Positions 9,358-17,560 of a DNA stretch of 35,665 nucleotides are shown one piece after another; position 1 is the stretch's first letter, and each line of letters starts with the position of its first letter. A model generated the notes under the pieces. The model had not been told where the DNA came from, searched no databases, and worked only from the letters and a program-made list of their open reading frames with translations. The DNA comes from Rhodospirillaceae bacterium (GTDB lineage Bacteria > Pseudomonadota > Alphaproteobacteria > UBA8366 > Aestuariispiraceae). The stretch lies in NCBI GenBank assembly GCA_002709955.1, contig PAQY01000009.1, positions 60,937 to 96,601 of the forward strand, read 5' to 3'. The translations under genes were made by a program, and so were the position numbers.

Positions 9358-11921
9358 TTCCGGGAGACCAGACCTTTCAATATGGCGAACGGGGAATCAG
9401 GGTTGGGGCGCACCGTCACCGGACGCTGAGGGTTGGGCGTTTTTGCATTCGGTGTTTCAGGCTTGATGGATTTCCGGCGCGCGCTTCGATTGCGTGTGGC
9501 GGGAACAAAGGCGGGCGGGTCGGCCAGGGCGTCCTGCGTTCCCTCTTTTAAGGGCGCGGGTTTGAAACCCAATGCCCGCATCACGCCAGCCAAGGCGGGG
9601 TCTTTCTCCGGCAGGCCGATTTGCGCACAGAATTTGTCATCGCCTAGAAAGGGCGTCTTGCGCGGATGATGCCGTAATTTCGCGGTCAGTTGTTCCCAGC
9701 GATCCAGCCGTAAGGCGATGGGCCCCAGGGGGGTATACCCCAACATGGGCCAAACCGGATCGGCCACGCGATCCCTGGGCAGACTGGGCGAAGACGCATT
9801 AGGGATTTCGGGAACGGGGCATCCCGACCAGGCGGCCCACAGAATCGCCCGGGCGCGCACGGCCTTGATATCCATCAGCCCGGCCAGATAAATCCAGTCA
9901 CGCCCGAACCGCAGGCCGATCTTGGTCAGGCTGGCCTGGGCGGATTTGCTGAGGGCACCCAGAGTATCTGCGGCCTGCTTGCGGGTCAGGGCGCCCAGAT
10001 TTTCCCGCAATTGATATAATAGACCGCGCGCTGCCGCATCCAGGCTGTGCGGATCGATCTCCGGGGCCAGCAGGGGCTTTAACCGTCGCAACATAAACGC
10101 ATCCAGGAAGTGCTGAACCCTGACACGCGCGCGTTCCGTCAGATTCGTGTCGGTCAGGCTGTTGCTCAACAAGACAGCGCGGGGCGATAACAGGGAATCC
10201 CCCTTGTCCGGGCGCGCGATCATACGACCGCGCCAGGTTATCCGGCCTTCGGGGGTCATACCGAAATCCTGATCTGGCGACTGTTCCAGCGCTTTGACGC
10301 GGCGCGGCGCGTCCTCCCCCAATGCGCGATGCGCGGCGGCCAGCAGGGCCTTGGCTTCGCGCCGGTCGGCGGCGTCATGGGGCTTGAAAGACAGGCCTTC
10401 GATATGGCCCACGACATGGCCTTCAACGACAACCTCGTCCTTTTTAGTCACGGCGGATAACAGATCCGCCCCTTCGGACCCTTTGGACCGACCCAAAACG
10501 GCAGCGCGTTTATCAACGAACCGATCTGTCAGGCGCTGATGCAGGGCATCTGACAGGGCATCTTCGATCTGGCGGGTCCGTGCCTGCCAGTCGGCGGCGC
10601 TGGTGATCCAGTCAACACGGTGCGTGATATAGGTCCAGGTCCGGATATGCGCCAAGCGGGCCGTCAGCGTGTCAATATCGCCGTCGATGCGGTCCAGCCG
10701 CTCAATCTGATCCGATACCCAATCGGCGGGCAGGCGACCGTCCTTATCGACCAGATAGGTAAAGATATGCCCGATCAGGGTGGCGTGATGGTCGGGCATC
10801 ACCTTGCGAAAATCCGGAACCTGACAAACATCCCATAACAATTGCACGCGGTCCCGGCTGCCCGCTCGCGCCAGAATACCTTCATCGCGCATCAGGGCGG
10901 CCAGGACGACCTGATCAGACGCATCCCGCGCACGGGTCAGTTCCTCCTGTTGGGGATGGACATTCAGGCTGGCATAAAGCCGCCTGGGGGAGGCGAAATC
11001 CAGGGACCGATTGCGCCAGTAAATCTGACGGACCGGGGGGTAATCATGTTCTTCGACGCGGCGCAGGACCTCTTCATCCGGTGGCTTCACATTATTGGTA
11101 ATGCCAAAGGTACCATTGTTCATATGCCGCCCGGCGCGCCCGGCAATCTGTCCGATCTCCGGCGGGGTCAAGGGACGCCTGCGGGCACCATCGAATTTGC
11201 TCAACTGGGCGAAGGCAACATGGTCAACGTCCATATTCAGCCCCATGCCAATCGCATCGGTGGCGACCAGATAATCGACCTCTCCGGCCTGATACATCTC
11301 CACCTGGGCATTGCGGGTGCGGGGGCTCAATGCGCCCAGGACAACCGCCGTGCCGCCGCGTTGCTGGCGGATCGCCTCTGCCAGTTCATAGACCTGATCG
11401 ACAGAAAAGGCGACAACCGCACTGCGCCGTTTCAGGCGGTTGAGTTTCTGTGCCCCGGCATAGCTGAGGGTCGACAGGCGGGGGCGGCTTTCGATCACCG
11501 CATCGGGGATCAAATGCCGGATCAGGCCCGCCATGCTGTCCGACCCCAGGAACATGGTTTCAAACCGTCCCCTGGCATGCAGCAGACGGTCTGTGAAAAT
11601 ATGACCCCGCTCTGGATCTGCACAGAGTTGAATTTCATCGATGGCCATGAAATCAACGGTCCGATCCATCGGCATGGATTCGACGGTACAGATGAAATAG
11701 CGCGGATTGGGGGGCAGGATTTTCTCCTCCCCCGTGATCAGGGCAACGGCGGACATCCCAACACGGGCGACAATGCGGTCATAGTTTTCCCGGGCCAGCA
11801 GGCGCAGGGGAAAGCCGATCATGCCCGACATCTGCCCCAGCATGCGTTCCACCGCTAAATAGGTCTTCCCCGTATTCGTGGGGCCCAGAACAGCGCGTAT
11901 CTGCGAGTGCAAGGGTCTCAT
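9354..11921 (-). CDS. Suv3-like ATP-dependent RNA helicase
   Basis: The 855-residue protein belongs to the SF2 helicases of the mitochondrial Suv3 type common in alphaproteobacteria. Motif I is GPTNTGKT (residues 13-20), motif II is DEIQ (within VDFMAIDEIQLC), and motif VI is QIAGRAGR. The C-terminal half is a family-specific extension ending in a basic, Pro-rich tail. I chose MRPLHSQIRA (ATG at 11921), because it starts just before motif I; 31 further in-frame residues upstream look unlike helicase sequence. It is coupled to the S4 RNA-binding gene. By family, it probably unwinds structured RNA during turnover or ribosome maturation; its precise target is unknown. Confidence 0.9.
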   Translation of the reverse strand: MRPLHSQIRAVLGPTNTGKTYLAVERMLGQMSGMIGFPLRLLARENYDRIVARVGMSAVALITGEEKILPPNPRYFICTVESMPMDRTVDFMAIDEIQLCADPERGHIFTDRLLHARGRFETMFLGSDSMAGLIRHLIPDAVIESRPRLSTLSYAGAQKLNRLKRRSAVVAFSVDQVYELAEAIRQQRGGTAVVLGALSPRTRNAQVEMYQAGEVDYLVATDAIGMGLNMDVDHVAFAQLSKFDGARRRPLTPPEIGQIAGRAGRHMNNGTFGITNNVKPPDEEVLRRVEEHDYPPVRQIYWRNRSLDFASPRRLYASLNVHPQQEELTRARDASDQVVLAALMRDEGILARAGSRDRVQLLWDVCQVPDFRKVMPDHHATLIGHIFTYLVDKDGRLPADWVSDQIERLDRIDGDIDTLTARLAHIRTWTYITHRVDWITSAADWQARTRQIEDALSDALHQRLTDRFVDKRAAVLGRSKGSEGADLLSAVTKKDEVVVEGHVVGHIEGLSFKPHDAADRREAKALLAAAHRALGEDAPRRVKALEQSPDQDFGMTPEGRITWRGRMIARPDKGDSLLSPRAVLLSNSLTDTNLTERARVRVQHFLDAFMLRRLKPLLAPEIDPHSLDAAARGLLYQLRENLGALTRKQAADTLGALSKSAQASLTKIGLRFGRDWIYLAGLMDIKAVRARAILWAAWSGCPVPEIPNASSPSLPRDRVADPVWPMLGYTPLGPIALRLDRWEQLTAKLRHHPRKTPFLGDDKFCAQIGLPEKDPALAGVMRALGFKPAPLKEGTQDALADPPAFVPATRNRSARRKSIKPETPNAKTPNPQRPVTVRPNPDSPFAILKGLVSRK

Positions 11922-12038
11922 ATCAAGACAGCCTAAACCATATGACCGGGTTCGTGAACCGCTGCGGCAAAACGAATATCCTGCATACGTGATTCCTGTG
12001 CGAAGAACCAGCACTATGCGCAGCAGTCAAATAATAAA

Positions 12039-12074
12039 TTGATTGACTAATTTATAGATTGAATGATCAATCAA
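12039..12074. promoter_or_regulatory. palindromic operator, probably for BetI
   Basis: The spacer between the divergent helicase and betI genes contains two nested inverted repeats: TTGATTGA (12039-12046) with TCAATCAA (12067-12074), and GATTGA-ATGA-TCAATC (12057-12072). A further TTGAATGA follows at 12079-12086. Half-sites of TTGATTGA/TCAAT type resemble the E. coli BetI box, so autoregulation of betI is the simplest inference. The region is markedly AT-rich. Confidence 0.6.
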
Positions 12075-12123
12075 CTTATTGAATGATGTGTCACCATATT
12101 GAAATACTACAGGAATTCGCCAC

Positions 12124-12714
12124 TTGGCCCGACAGTCAATTGAAGATATCCGAAAGATTGAGCTGATCGATGCAGCCCTGGCTGTGATTGCGGAGGAGGG
12201 GCATGATGCCGCAACCACACAGAAGATCGCCGCCCGGGCCGGTATCTCAGCGGGGATCGTGCACCATTATTTCGGTGATAAGGCCAGCCTTTTACAGGCC
12301 AGCATGCGCGCAATCCGAAAGCCTGTGGTCCGCGCCTATGTCGAAAATCTGGCCGCCCAGGGATTGACCACAACGGCGGGCCGCCCGGCGCTGGAGGCCT
12401 GCCTGGAAGCCCATTTATCCCCTGCCATTCTGACCGTGCGGCGGGCGGCGGCCTGGCTGCAATTTACCGCGCGGGTGGCCTATGTCCCGGATTACGCCAG
12501 GGTTCACGCATTGGTCCGCAATCGCCAGATCGCGGCCCTGACACGGGCGGTTCGACCCCTGGTGCCGCATCAGGGGGATGCTGTTCGGATGGGGATACGA
12601 CTGGCTGTCGCGCTGGATGGCTATTGGATGGAATGTGCAACCCGCGAAGGGGGGCTGACCGCGAAAGAGGCGCGACTGGCAATTGATGCCCTGTTGTCGG
12701 ATTCCGTTTGGTAA
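12124..12714 (+). CDS. betI: TetR-family repressor BetI
   Basis: The 196-residue protein resembles BetI, the choline-responsive TetR repressor of choline-to-betaine genes. The N-terminal helix-turn-helix is at about residues 25-55 (KIAARAGISAGIVHHYFGDK), and the C-terminal ligand domain has BetI-like segments (AAAWLQFTARVA; ALDGYWMECA). The start is a TTG at 12124 preceded by ACAGGA about ten bases upstream; no ATG fits. Unusually, no choline dehydrogenase (betA), betaine aldehyde dehydrogenase (betB) or choline transporter lies next to it. The nearest related gene is betC about 16 kb away. It may act on distant bet genes. A generic TetR function cannot be excluded. Confidence 0.8.
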   Translation: MARQSIEDIRKIELIDAALAVIAEEGHDAATTQKIAARAGISAGIVHHYFGDKASLLQASMRAIRKPVVRAYVENLAAQGLTTTAGRPALEACLEAHLSPAILTVRRAAAWLQFTARVAYVPDYARVHALVRNRQIAALTRAVRPLVPHQGDAVRMGIRLAVALDGYWMECATREGGLTAKEARLAIDALLSDSVW

Positions 12715-12744
12715 GAATGCCCAGTGCGGTTTAGACTCTCCCCC

Positions 12745-13446
12745 ATGAAAACACTTCTTTCACGCCTTGGCGGTCTGGGCCTGGCCTGTCTTATGCTGAC
12801 GGGTTGTTACCTGCCCAATAAGTTCGAACTGACGATGCAGATCGCACCGGATGGGCGATATGCTACAACCTATGACGGCACGCTGACGCAGTTACAATTT
12901 CTCCAGCGGATCGGGACGGGGGATCTGGTCGGCAATCAGATCGACGAATATGTCGGCATTTATGAAAATGATTTGCGCCGCAATTCCGGCTTTAAGGAAG
13001 TCACCTATCTGGGCAAAGCCGAATATCGCGTGAAATTCGACAAGCAGGGCAGTTTGGCGCGGGAAAAGCAATTCAGCTTCCCGGAACGCAACGGCGTTGT
13101 CCTGGGTTTGCGGCGATGGACGGCGGCCAGTGCGGAAGGGTATATGGCCAAGTTCCGGGCCACCAATCATCCGGCGCTTCCCTCCCTGGCGGCGGCGAAT
13201 TTCGCCAATGAACCCAATATTATGGAAGTATTCGGGGATCGCCTGCCCAAAAAAATGCGCGATGACCTTATTGCCAATGGGTTCTGGGTGCGCGGCAGCA
13301 TTCGCATCTGGACCTCGGCAAAGGTCGGGTATCACAATGCGCAGGAAGTTGTGGAGGGGAATCCGACCCTCTATGTCTGGAACATTGACAGTTTGAACGC
13401 CCAACCGCCGGAAATGATCATGGCCTGGACTCCGCCCAGCCAGTAA
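12745..13446 (+). CDS. predicted lipoprotein of unknown function
   Basis: The 233-residue protein has a signal peptide ending in a lipobox (CLMLTGC, Cys21), so it should be a lipid-anchored envelope protein. The mature part is mixed alpha/beta and acidic to neutral, with no motif I recognise (for example FELTMQIAPDGRYATTYDG and EVVEGNPTLYVWN). I prefer the ATG at 12745, which puts the lipobox at the right distance; an in-frame GTG lies seven codons upstream, and no strong ribosome-binding site marks either. It starts 30 bases after betI and is followed by a DUF350 gene and a protease gene on the same strand. A 14-bp tandem duplication covers its stop codon. Confidence 0.8.
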   Translation: MKTLLSRLGGLGLACLMLTGCYLPNKFELTMQIAPDGRYATTYDGTLTQLQFLQRIGTGDLVGNQIDEYVGIYENDLRRNSGFKEVTYLGKAEYRVKFDKQGSLAREKQFSFPERNGVVLGLRRWTAASAEGYMAKFRATNHPALPSLAAANFANEPNIMEVFGDRLPKKMRDDLIANGFWVRGSIRIWTSAKVGYHNAQEVVEGNPTLYVWNIDSLNAQPPEMIMAWTPPSQ

Positions 13447-13462
13447 GTCCCAGCCAGTAAGT
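13435..13462 (+). repeat. 14-bp perfect tandem duplication across a stop codon
   Basis: CCCAGCCAGTAAGT occurs at 13435-13448 and again at 13449-13462. The first copy encodes the last residues (Pro-Ser-Gln) and stop of the lipoprotein gene; the second copy is downstream. It looks like a recent slippage event, harmless because it falls after the stop. Confidence 0.95.
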
Positions 13463-13518
13463 GAGGGCCAATAAGTTGGGGCCTTTCGTTCAATGCAGCC
13501 TTAAAAAAGGGATCACAC

Positions 13519-13938
13519 ATGAATTTTGACATCATTCTGGAAAGCGTGATGACGGGCTTTCCTTTCCTGTTCCTGCATTTTGCGCTGACCGTGGCAATCT
13601 GGCTGGTGGCGGTATGGGTCTATGCCCTGTCCACCCCCTATGCGGAAATGAAGCTGATTCGGGAGAATAATATTGCCGCTGCTGTGACGCTGGGCGGGGC
13701 CATGCTGGGGCTGGCGATCCCCCTGGCATTCGCCATGGCGTCCAGCGTCAGCATGGCTGATATCCTGGTTTGGGGGCTGATCAGCATGGCCTTGCAGATT
13801 GTCGTCTATCGCGTGATCGATCTTGTGCTTAGGGATTTGCCGCGCCGCATAGAAGCCGGGGAAATTGCCCCGGCAATTCTGGCAACAGCCACGAAACTGT
13901 CGATTGCGGCCTTTAACGCAGCGGCCATCTCCGGATAG
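13519..13938 (+). CDS. DUF350-family integral membrane protein
   Basis: The 139-residue protein is almost entirely hydrophobic, with about four membrane segments: roughly residues 12-36, 51-75, 79-99 and a C-terminal amphipathic segment. It matches the DUF350/UPF0719 family of small inner-membrane proteins of unknown function: ENNIAAAVTLGGAMLGLAIP and VLRDLPRRIEAGEIAPAILA are typical. An AAAAAAGGGA stretch precedes the ATG. It sits between a predicted lipoprotein and a trypsin-like protease, all on the same strand, suggesting an envelope-related cluster. The function of the group is not known to me. Confidence 0.85.
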   Translation: MNFDIILESVMTGFPFLFLHFALTVAIWLVAVWVYALSTPYAEMKLIRENNIAAAVTLGGAMLGLAIPLAFAMASSVSMADILVWGLISMALQIVVYRVIDLVLRDLPRRIEAGEIAPAILATATKLSIAAFNAAAISG

Positions 13939-13962
13939 GGGCGGCAGGGCGGAAGCGACGCG

Positions 13963-14811
13963 ATGAAGCTGATCGACAAAATTGCCTTCCTGGTGCTGGG
14001 CATCGTGTCCCTGGCGTCGATCTTTGGCTTTTTTGAAACAAGCCCCGACCCGGATGCACCGCGCCGACCCAGCATCGCCCTGGCCCCACCTCAGGGGGAC
14101 CCGCTGCCACCCCGCAATCCGACCCGTGACCCGATTGTCATGGTCGATATGGGGCAAAGACCAACAACCAGTCTGGGAACGGCATTTTCGCTGGAATCCA
14201 ATGGTGTCTGGATGACGGCGCGCCATGTCGTTGATGGCTGCGACAGGGTGGGTCTGATGACCGGCCCATCAAAGGCTGCGAAGGTGAACCAGATTTGGAT
14301 TCACCCCGCTGCGGATCTGGCCGTTTTATCCCAATCCTTGCGGCGCCCCGCCCTGAGAATGGCGAATCGCGCCCCCGTGATTGGAGAACAGGGCTATGGC
14401 GTCGGCTATCCCCAGGGCAAACCGGGAGAGGTGGTTGGCAAACTGTTGGGCCGCGCAACCTCGCGCAGCACGGGGCGCTACAGTCTGGATGAACCCGTGC
14501 TGGTCTGGACGGAAACCGCACGCTTTCCCAATTTCTCCGGGGATCTGGCGGGGATCAGCGGCGGGCCACTTTTCGCACAGGATGGCACAGTTCTGGGCGT
14601 CATCGTATCGGGTACCGTGCGGCGGGGGCGTTTCAATACGGTTGCGCCATCCTCCCTGACCCTGGCCCTGCAGGAAGCGCAACTAACACCGGGAGATATC
14701 GGCGAAACCGCCCCTGTTCCGGTCCCCATCGAAGCCCAGGCCCTATCAGATCTGGGACAGCAGTTGCGGCAGGGTGGCGCGGTTGCTCAGGTTATCTGTC
14801 TGGTCAATTGA
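13963..14811 (+). CDS. membrane-anchored trypsin-like serine protease
   Basis: The 282-residue protein has one N-terminal membrane segment (about residues 7-24), a Pro-rich linker, then a trypsin-like domain. The catalytic triad is visible: His88 (TARHVVDG), Asp118 (HPAADLAVL) and Ser199 (GISGGPL). There is no PDZ domain, so it is not a standard DegP/HtrA protein. The likely location is the periplasmic face of the inner membrane. The gene begins 24 bases after the DUF350 stop, so co-transcription is likely. The substrate is unknown. Confidence 0.88.
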   Translation: MKLIDKIAFLVLGIVSLASIFGFFETSPDPDAPRRPSIALAPPQGDPLPPRNPTRDPIVMVDMGQRPTTSLGTAFSLESNGVWMTARHVVDGCDRVGLMTGPSKAAKVNQIWIHPAADLAVLSQSLRRPALRMANRAPVIGEQGYGVGYPQGKPGEVVGKLLGRATSRSTGRYSLDEPVLVWTETARFPNFSGDLAGISGGPLFAQDGTVLGVIVSGTVRRGRFNTVAPSSLTLALQEAQLTPGDIGETAPVPVPIEAQALSDLGQQLRQGGAVAQVICLVN

Positions 14812-14890
14812 GGGAATATCCCGATACCCGCGGAACCATTCCAGCAGGCAGTTCCCAGCATCCTTCCTGTTGTGATACATGCCGCCCTGG

Positions 14891-14911
14891 ACCCCGGATC
14901 ACGCCCGGGGT
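14891..14911. repeat. REP-like hairpin element
   Basis: A seven-base-pair stem (ACCCCGG at 14891-14897, CCGGGGT at 14905-14911) sits in the convergent gap between the protease and aminotransferase genes, inside the context CTGGACCCCGGATCA...GGGGTGACGAG. The same core with a different loop recurs at 34316-34336. This matches a hairpin family widely dispersed in alphaproteobacterial genomes. It may also act as a weak bidirectional transcription stop. Confidence 0.75.
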
Positions 14912-14932
14912 GACGAGTGGGATTGTGTCAAT

Positions 14933-16105
14933 TCACAGCCTGGCCAATCCCCGCTCCAGCCGATTGAAGGCCTCTGACAAGCGGTCGGGGGACAGGGCAA
15001 AGCACAGGCGGTACCAGCCCTCTGCCCCAGGGCCAAAGGCGGTGCCCGGCGCGATGCCAACCTTTGCCTCGCGCACCAGTCTTTGACAGGTCTCCAGCGT
15101 GCGGTCGCCGGTCCCGTCGATGCGGAAAAAGCCATAGAAGCTGGCGCTGGCCGGGCGATAGTCCCGCACCTTTGGCAGATTAGGCAGGCGCTGATTGCAG
15201 ATGTCGCGGCCGATGCGGCAATGCTCGACAATCTGGGCAACGGCCCGCTCCCCCTCTGCAATCGCCTTGATTCCGGCGCGCTGGATAAAGGTTGGCAGGC
15301 AGGAATAATTAAACTCGATCATATTGCCCAAAACATCGCCCAACTCTGGTGGATGGGTGATCCAGCCCATACGCCAGCCGGTCATGGCCCAGCTTTTGGA
15401 GAAGCTGTTGACCACCAGGACCGGATCGTCGGGCTGTGCGATTTCCAGGAAGCTGGGGGCCGCGCGCCCGTCATACACCATGCGGGTATAGACCTCGTCA
15501 GAGACGATCCAGATGCCCCGCTCCCGCGCAAAGGCCAACACTTCGACCATTTGTTCCCGCGGCATGACCCAGCCTGTTGGGTTGTTGGGCGTGTTGATGA
15601 AAATCGCCCGGGTGCGTTCGTCACATTGGTCATACAGTTTCTGTAGATCTAGATGCCATCCCCGCTGTGCGTCATTGTCCAGCACGGCATAGCGCGGCGT
15701 GCCCGACAAGGCGCGGACCACCGATTGCGCATTGGGCCAGACGGGGGAGATGATGACGGCATTGTCGCCCGGATCCAGAATGGTCTGAAAGATCAGCATG
15801 ATCGCCGACATGCCCGATTGCGTCACGGTGATGCGGTTGGGGGCGATCTCCTGCCCAAACAGGCCGCTGACATAGCCCGACAGAGCCTTTTGAAATTCGG
15901 GCAATCCGCGCTTGTGACCATAGAATGTCTCCCCCGCATTCAGGGAGTTGATGGCCGTCTGGCGGATCTCTGTATCGGTCACCAGGTCGGATTCACCATA
16001 CCACATGGCAATCACCGATGGGTCCCCCAGCGCCAGCTTCGACACGGCCAGGATTTGCTGTTCTTCGATACCGGCAACGGTGGGACGGATGTAACCAATC
16101 GACAT
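14933..16105 (-). CDS. class I/II pyridoxal phosphate-dependent aminotransferase
   Basis: The 390-residue protein is a fold-type I aminotransferase (aspartate/aromatic superfamily). NTPNNPTGWVMP and DEVYTRMVYDG are the cofactor-ring segments, and SFSKSWAMTGWRMGW contains the Lys that forms the Schiff base. FRIDGTG and GAEGWYRLCFA near the C-terminus belong to the substrate-carboxylate arm. I chose the ATG at 16105 (MSIGYIRPT), since the in-frame extension of 41 codons upstream overlaps the NUDIX gene region and is not protein-like. The amino donor and acceptor cannot be assigned. The gene follows a NUDIX gene 71 bases upstream on the same strand, so they may be co-transcribed. Confidence 0.92.
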   Translation of the reverse strand: MSIGYIRPTVAGIEEQQILAVSKLALGDPSVIAMWYGESDLVTDTEIRQTAINSLNAGETFYGHKRGLPEFQKALSGYVSGLFGQEIAPNRITVTQSGMSAIMLIFQTILDPGDNAVIISPVWPNAQSVVRALSGTPRYAVLDNDAQRGWHLDLQKLYDQCDERTRAIFINTPNNPTGWVMPREQMVEVLAFARERGIWIVSDEVYTRMVYDGRAAPSFLEIAQPDDPVLVVNSFSKSWAMTGWRMGWITHPPELGDVLGNMIEFNYSCLPTFIQRAGIKAIAEGERAVAQIVEHCRIGRDICNQRLPNLPKVRDYRPASASFYGFFRIDGTGDRTLETCQRLVREAKVGIAPGTAFGPGAEGWYRLCFALSPDRLSEAFNRLERGLARL

Positions 16106-16176
16106 GGCGGGCGCTTTCCGGGACGGGAGGGATAAGGGCAACTCTATCGTCAAAGTGGCCGAACTGGGGGCGTGCT

Positions 16177-16617
16177 TCAAGCCAGAAACCGCGCCGCCTG
16201 ATGAATGATGCGGATCGTCTCGTCCCATAGATGATAGTCCGCCAATTCCGACAGCGGCACCCAGCGCGCCTGAACCGCATCATCGCCCGCCTGCAGCACC
16301 CCGCCAACCGGCCGGGCCGCAAAATCAATCAGCGTATAGTGATGCGACAGGTCGGTGGAACCGGGCAGGGGCGTCAGGGAATCCACCACATCGATCAGCC
16401 CCAAAATCTCAATCTCGATCCCCGTCTCTTCCAGCACTTCCCGGATGGCCGCAGCGCGAACCGTTTCCCCCCATTCCTGCCGCCCGCCAGGAATAGACCA
16501 CTCCCCCACACGCGGCGCCCGCCCCCGCTGAACCAATAACACATCCAAACTGAGATTGGACCTGTTGGAGTTAAGCACCACAACTCCCACTCCTACCAAC
16601 GGTTGCCTCTTATTCAT
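16177..16617 (-). CDS. NUDIX hydrolase
   Basis: The 146-residue protein has a complete Nudix box at residues 45-67: Gly45, Glu51, Arg59-Glu60, Glu63-Glu64 and Gly66 fit Gx5Ex7REUxEExGU. Upstream WSIPGG and the later DAVQARWVPLSELADY match ADP-ribose or nucleotide-sugar type NUDIX enzymes. It hydrolyses a nucleoside diphosphate linked to another group; the substrate is not predictable. The ATG at 16617 borders a long AT-rich spacer. The 5' end of the gene is itself poorer in G+C than the rest, with AAC/AGG/TTG codons. Confidence 0.93.
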   Translation of the reverse strand: MNKRQPLVGVGVVVLNSNRSNLSLDVLLVQRGRAPRVGEWSIPGGRQEWGETVRAAAIREVLEETGIEIEILGLIDVVDSLTPLPGSTDLSHHYTLIDFAARPVGGVLQAGDDAVQARWVPLSELADYHLWDETIRIIHQAARFLA

Positions 16618-16819
16618 ATACTATCCTGATTTACTATCCTAATAGGGCATCTTTTCTTAGCGTTTGGTTACAGCAGGTGGAGAATTAACTCATTACAAGA
16701 GAAAAACATAAAATAAATTTTACCATTAAATTCACCCCAAAAAGTTCGTATGGATCATTTCGAGCTAGTATTCCTTATTGCAGGTCACATAATTCTTGTA
16801 TAGGTGGTAGGATGAGATA

Positions 16820-16848
16820 TTGACAGTCGATTCGTTGCGCCTTATCTA
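16820..16848 (+). promoter_or_regulatory. sigma70-type promoter upstream of the NYN gene
   Basis: A perfect -35 box TTGACA (16820-16825) is followed after 17 bases by TATCTA (16843-16848), a moderate -10 box. Transcription would start near 16855, about 70 bases before the NYN start codon and just upstream of the two hairpins. Confidence 0.55.
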
Positions 16849-16854
16849 TAGGTC

Positions 16855-16915
16855 TACACCCCTGGACGTCTCGACGTTCAGGTGCAGGGCCTCTTAGGAG
16901 GCCCTTGCTTTTTTT
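16855..16915 (+). ncRNA. candidate small RNA or attenuated leader
   Basis: The interval from the predicted transcription start to the terminator would give an RNA of about 60 nucleotides. It has two hairpins: CCTGGACGT paired with ACGTTCAGG around loop CTCG (16861-16882, one G-U pair), then the terminator stem. There is no start codon with a ribosome-binding site inside. It could be an independent small RNA or the leader that attenuates the NYN gene. I do not recognise it as a named RNA family. Confidence 0.4.
16887..16915 (+). terminator. intrinsic terminator/attenuator before the NYN gene
   Basis: GGGCCTC (16887-16893) pairs perfectly with GAGGCCC (16898-16904) around loop TTAG, followed by TTGCTTTTTTT. 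It lies only nine bases ahead of the NYN start codon and downstream of a promoter, so most transcripts from that promoter should stop before the gene unless read-through is favoured. Confidence 0.8.
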
Positions 16916-16924
16916 GGGATCACT

Positions 16925-17548
16925 ATGCGTACCATAGTCTATATTGATGGATTTAATTTATATTATGGTGCCTTAAAAGGCACACCGAATAAATGGTTAG
17001 ATGTCAGCACTTTATGTCGCTCAATTCTAAAACCTCACAATGATATTATTAAAATAAAATACTTCACGGCACGCGTCTCAGCGCGACCCAACGATCCATC
17101 TCAACCCCAACGACAAGATATCTATTTTCGTGCATTGCAAAGCTATTGTCCGGAAGTTGAGTTTTATTTTGGGCATTTTTTATCCCACGCCGTTTCAGCA
17201 CCACTAGAAAATCCAACTCCGGCAGCAAAATTTGTGAAAGTGATAAAGACCGAGGAAAAAGGGTCGGATGTGAATCTTGCTGTTCACCTTGTAAACGACT
17301 GCTGGCTGGATGCTTATGATTGCGCAGTCGTGATTTCAAACGATAGCGATATCGCTGAAGCTATGCGCCTTGTCAAATTACATAGCTCCAAGGCGATTGG
17401 TCTTGTTACACCGGGAAATCGGCATCCATCACAACAACTTAAAACTCATGCAGATTTTTCTCTACGCCTTCGCCCACATATACTTAAGGCTAGTCAATTG
17501 CCATCTCAAATACCAGGCACAAACATTACGAAGCCAATGCAATGGTAG
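16925..17548 (+). CDS. NYN-domain (PIN-like) putative ribonuclease
   Basis: The 207-residue protein is a NYN-domain protein (LabA/DUF88-like, PIN fold). Acidic metal-binding positions expected for the family are present: Asp8 and Asn11 (YIDGFNLYYG), Asp115 (KGSDVNLAVHL), Asp140 and Asp142 (ISNDSDIAEA). Such domains are predicted metal-dependent RNases; some occur in RNA processing and some in defence contexts. The gene is clearly AT-richer than its neighbours and uses AT-ending codons (TTA, AAA, AAT), so recent transfer is likely. It has no obvious ribosome-binding site (only GGGAT before ATG), lies directly behind a terminator, and converges on a tRNA-Ala gene. I cannot name a specific substrate. 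Confidence 0.88.
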   Translation: MRTIVYIDGFNLYYGALKGTPNKWLDVSTLCRSILKPHNDIIKIKYFTARVSARPNDPSQPQRQDIYFRALQSYCPEVEFYFGHFLSHAVSAPLENPTPAAKFVKVIKTEEKGSDVNLAVHLVNDCWLDAYDCAVVISNDSDIAEAMRLVKLHSSKAIGLVTPGNRHPSQQLKTHADFSLRLRPHILKASQLPSQIPGTNITKPMQW

Positions 17549-17560
17549 ACCCAACAAGCG

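Larger units (their letters stand above)
16618..16924. other. AT-rich non-coding spacer with promoter and hairpins
   Basis: These 307 bases separate the divergent NUDIX and NYN genes. The left 180 bases are strongly AT-rich and hold no convincing open frame. The right part holds a sigma70-like promoter (16820-16848), a 9-bp hairpin (16861-16882) and an intrinsic terminator (16887-16915), described separately. Composition differs sharply from the G+C-rich surroundings. Confidence 0.8.

Noticed and set aside
10842-11858. 338-codon plus-strand frame inside the helicase gene
   Set aside because: Antisense shadow; the minus-strand frame carries helicase motifs I, II and VI.
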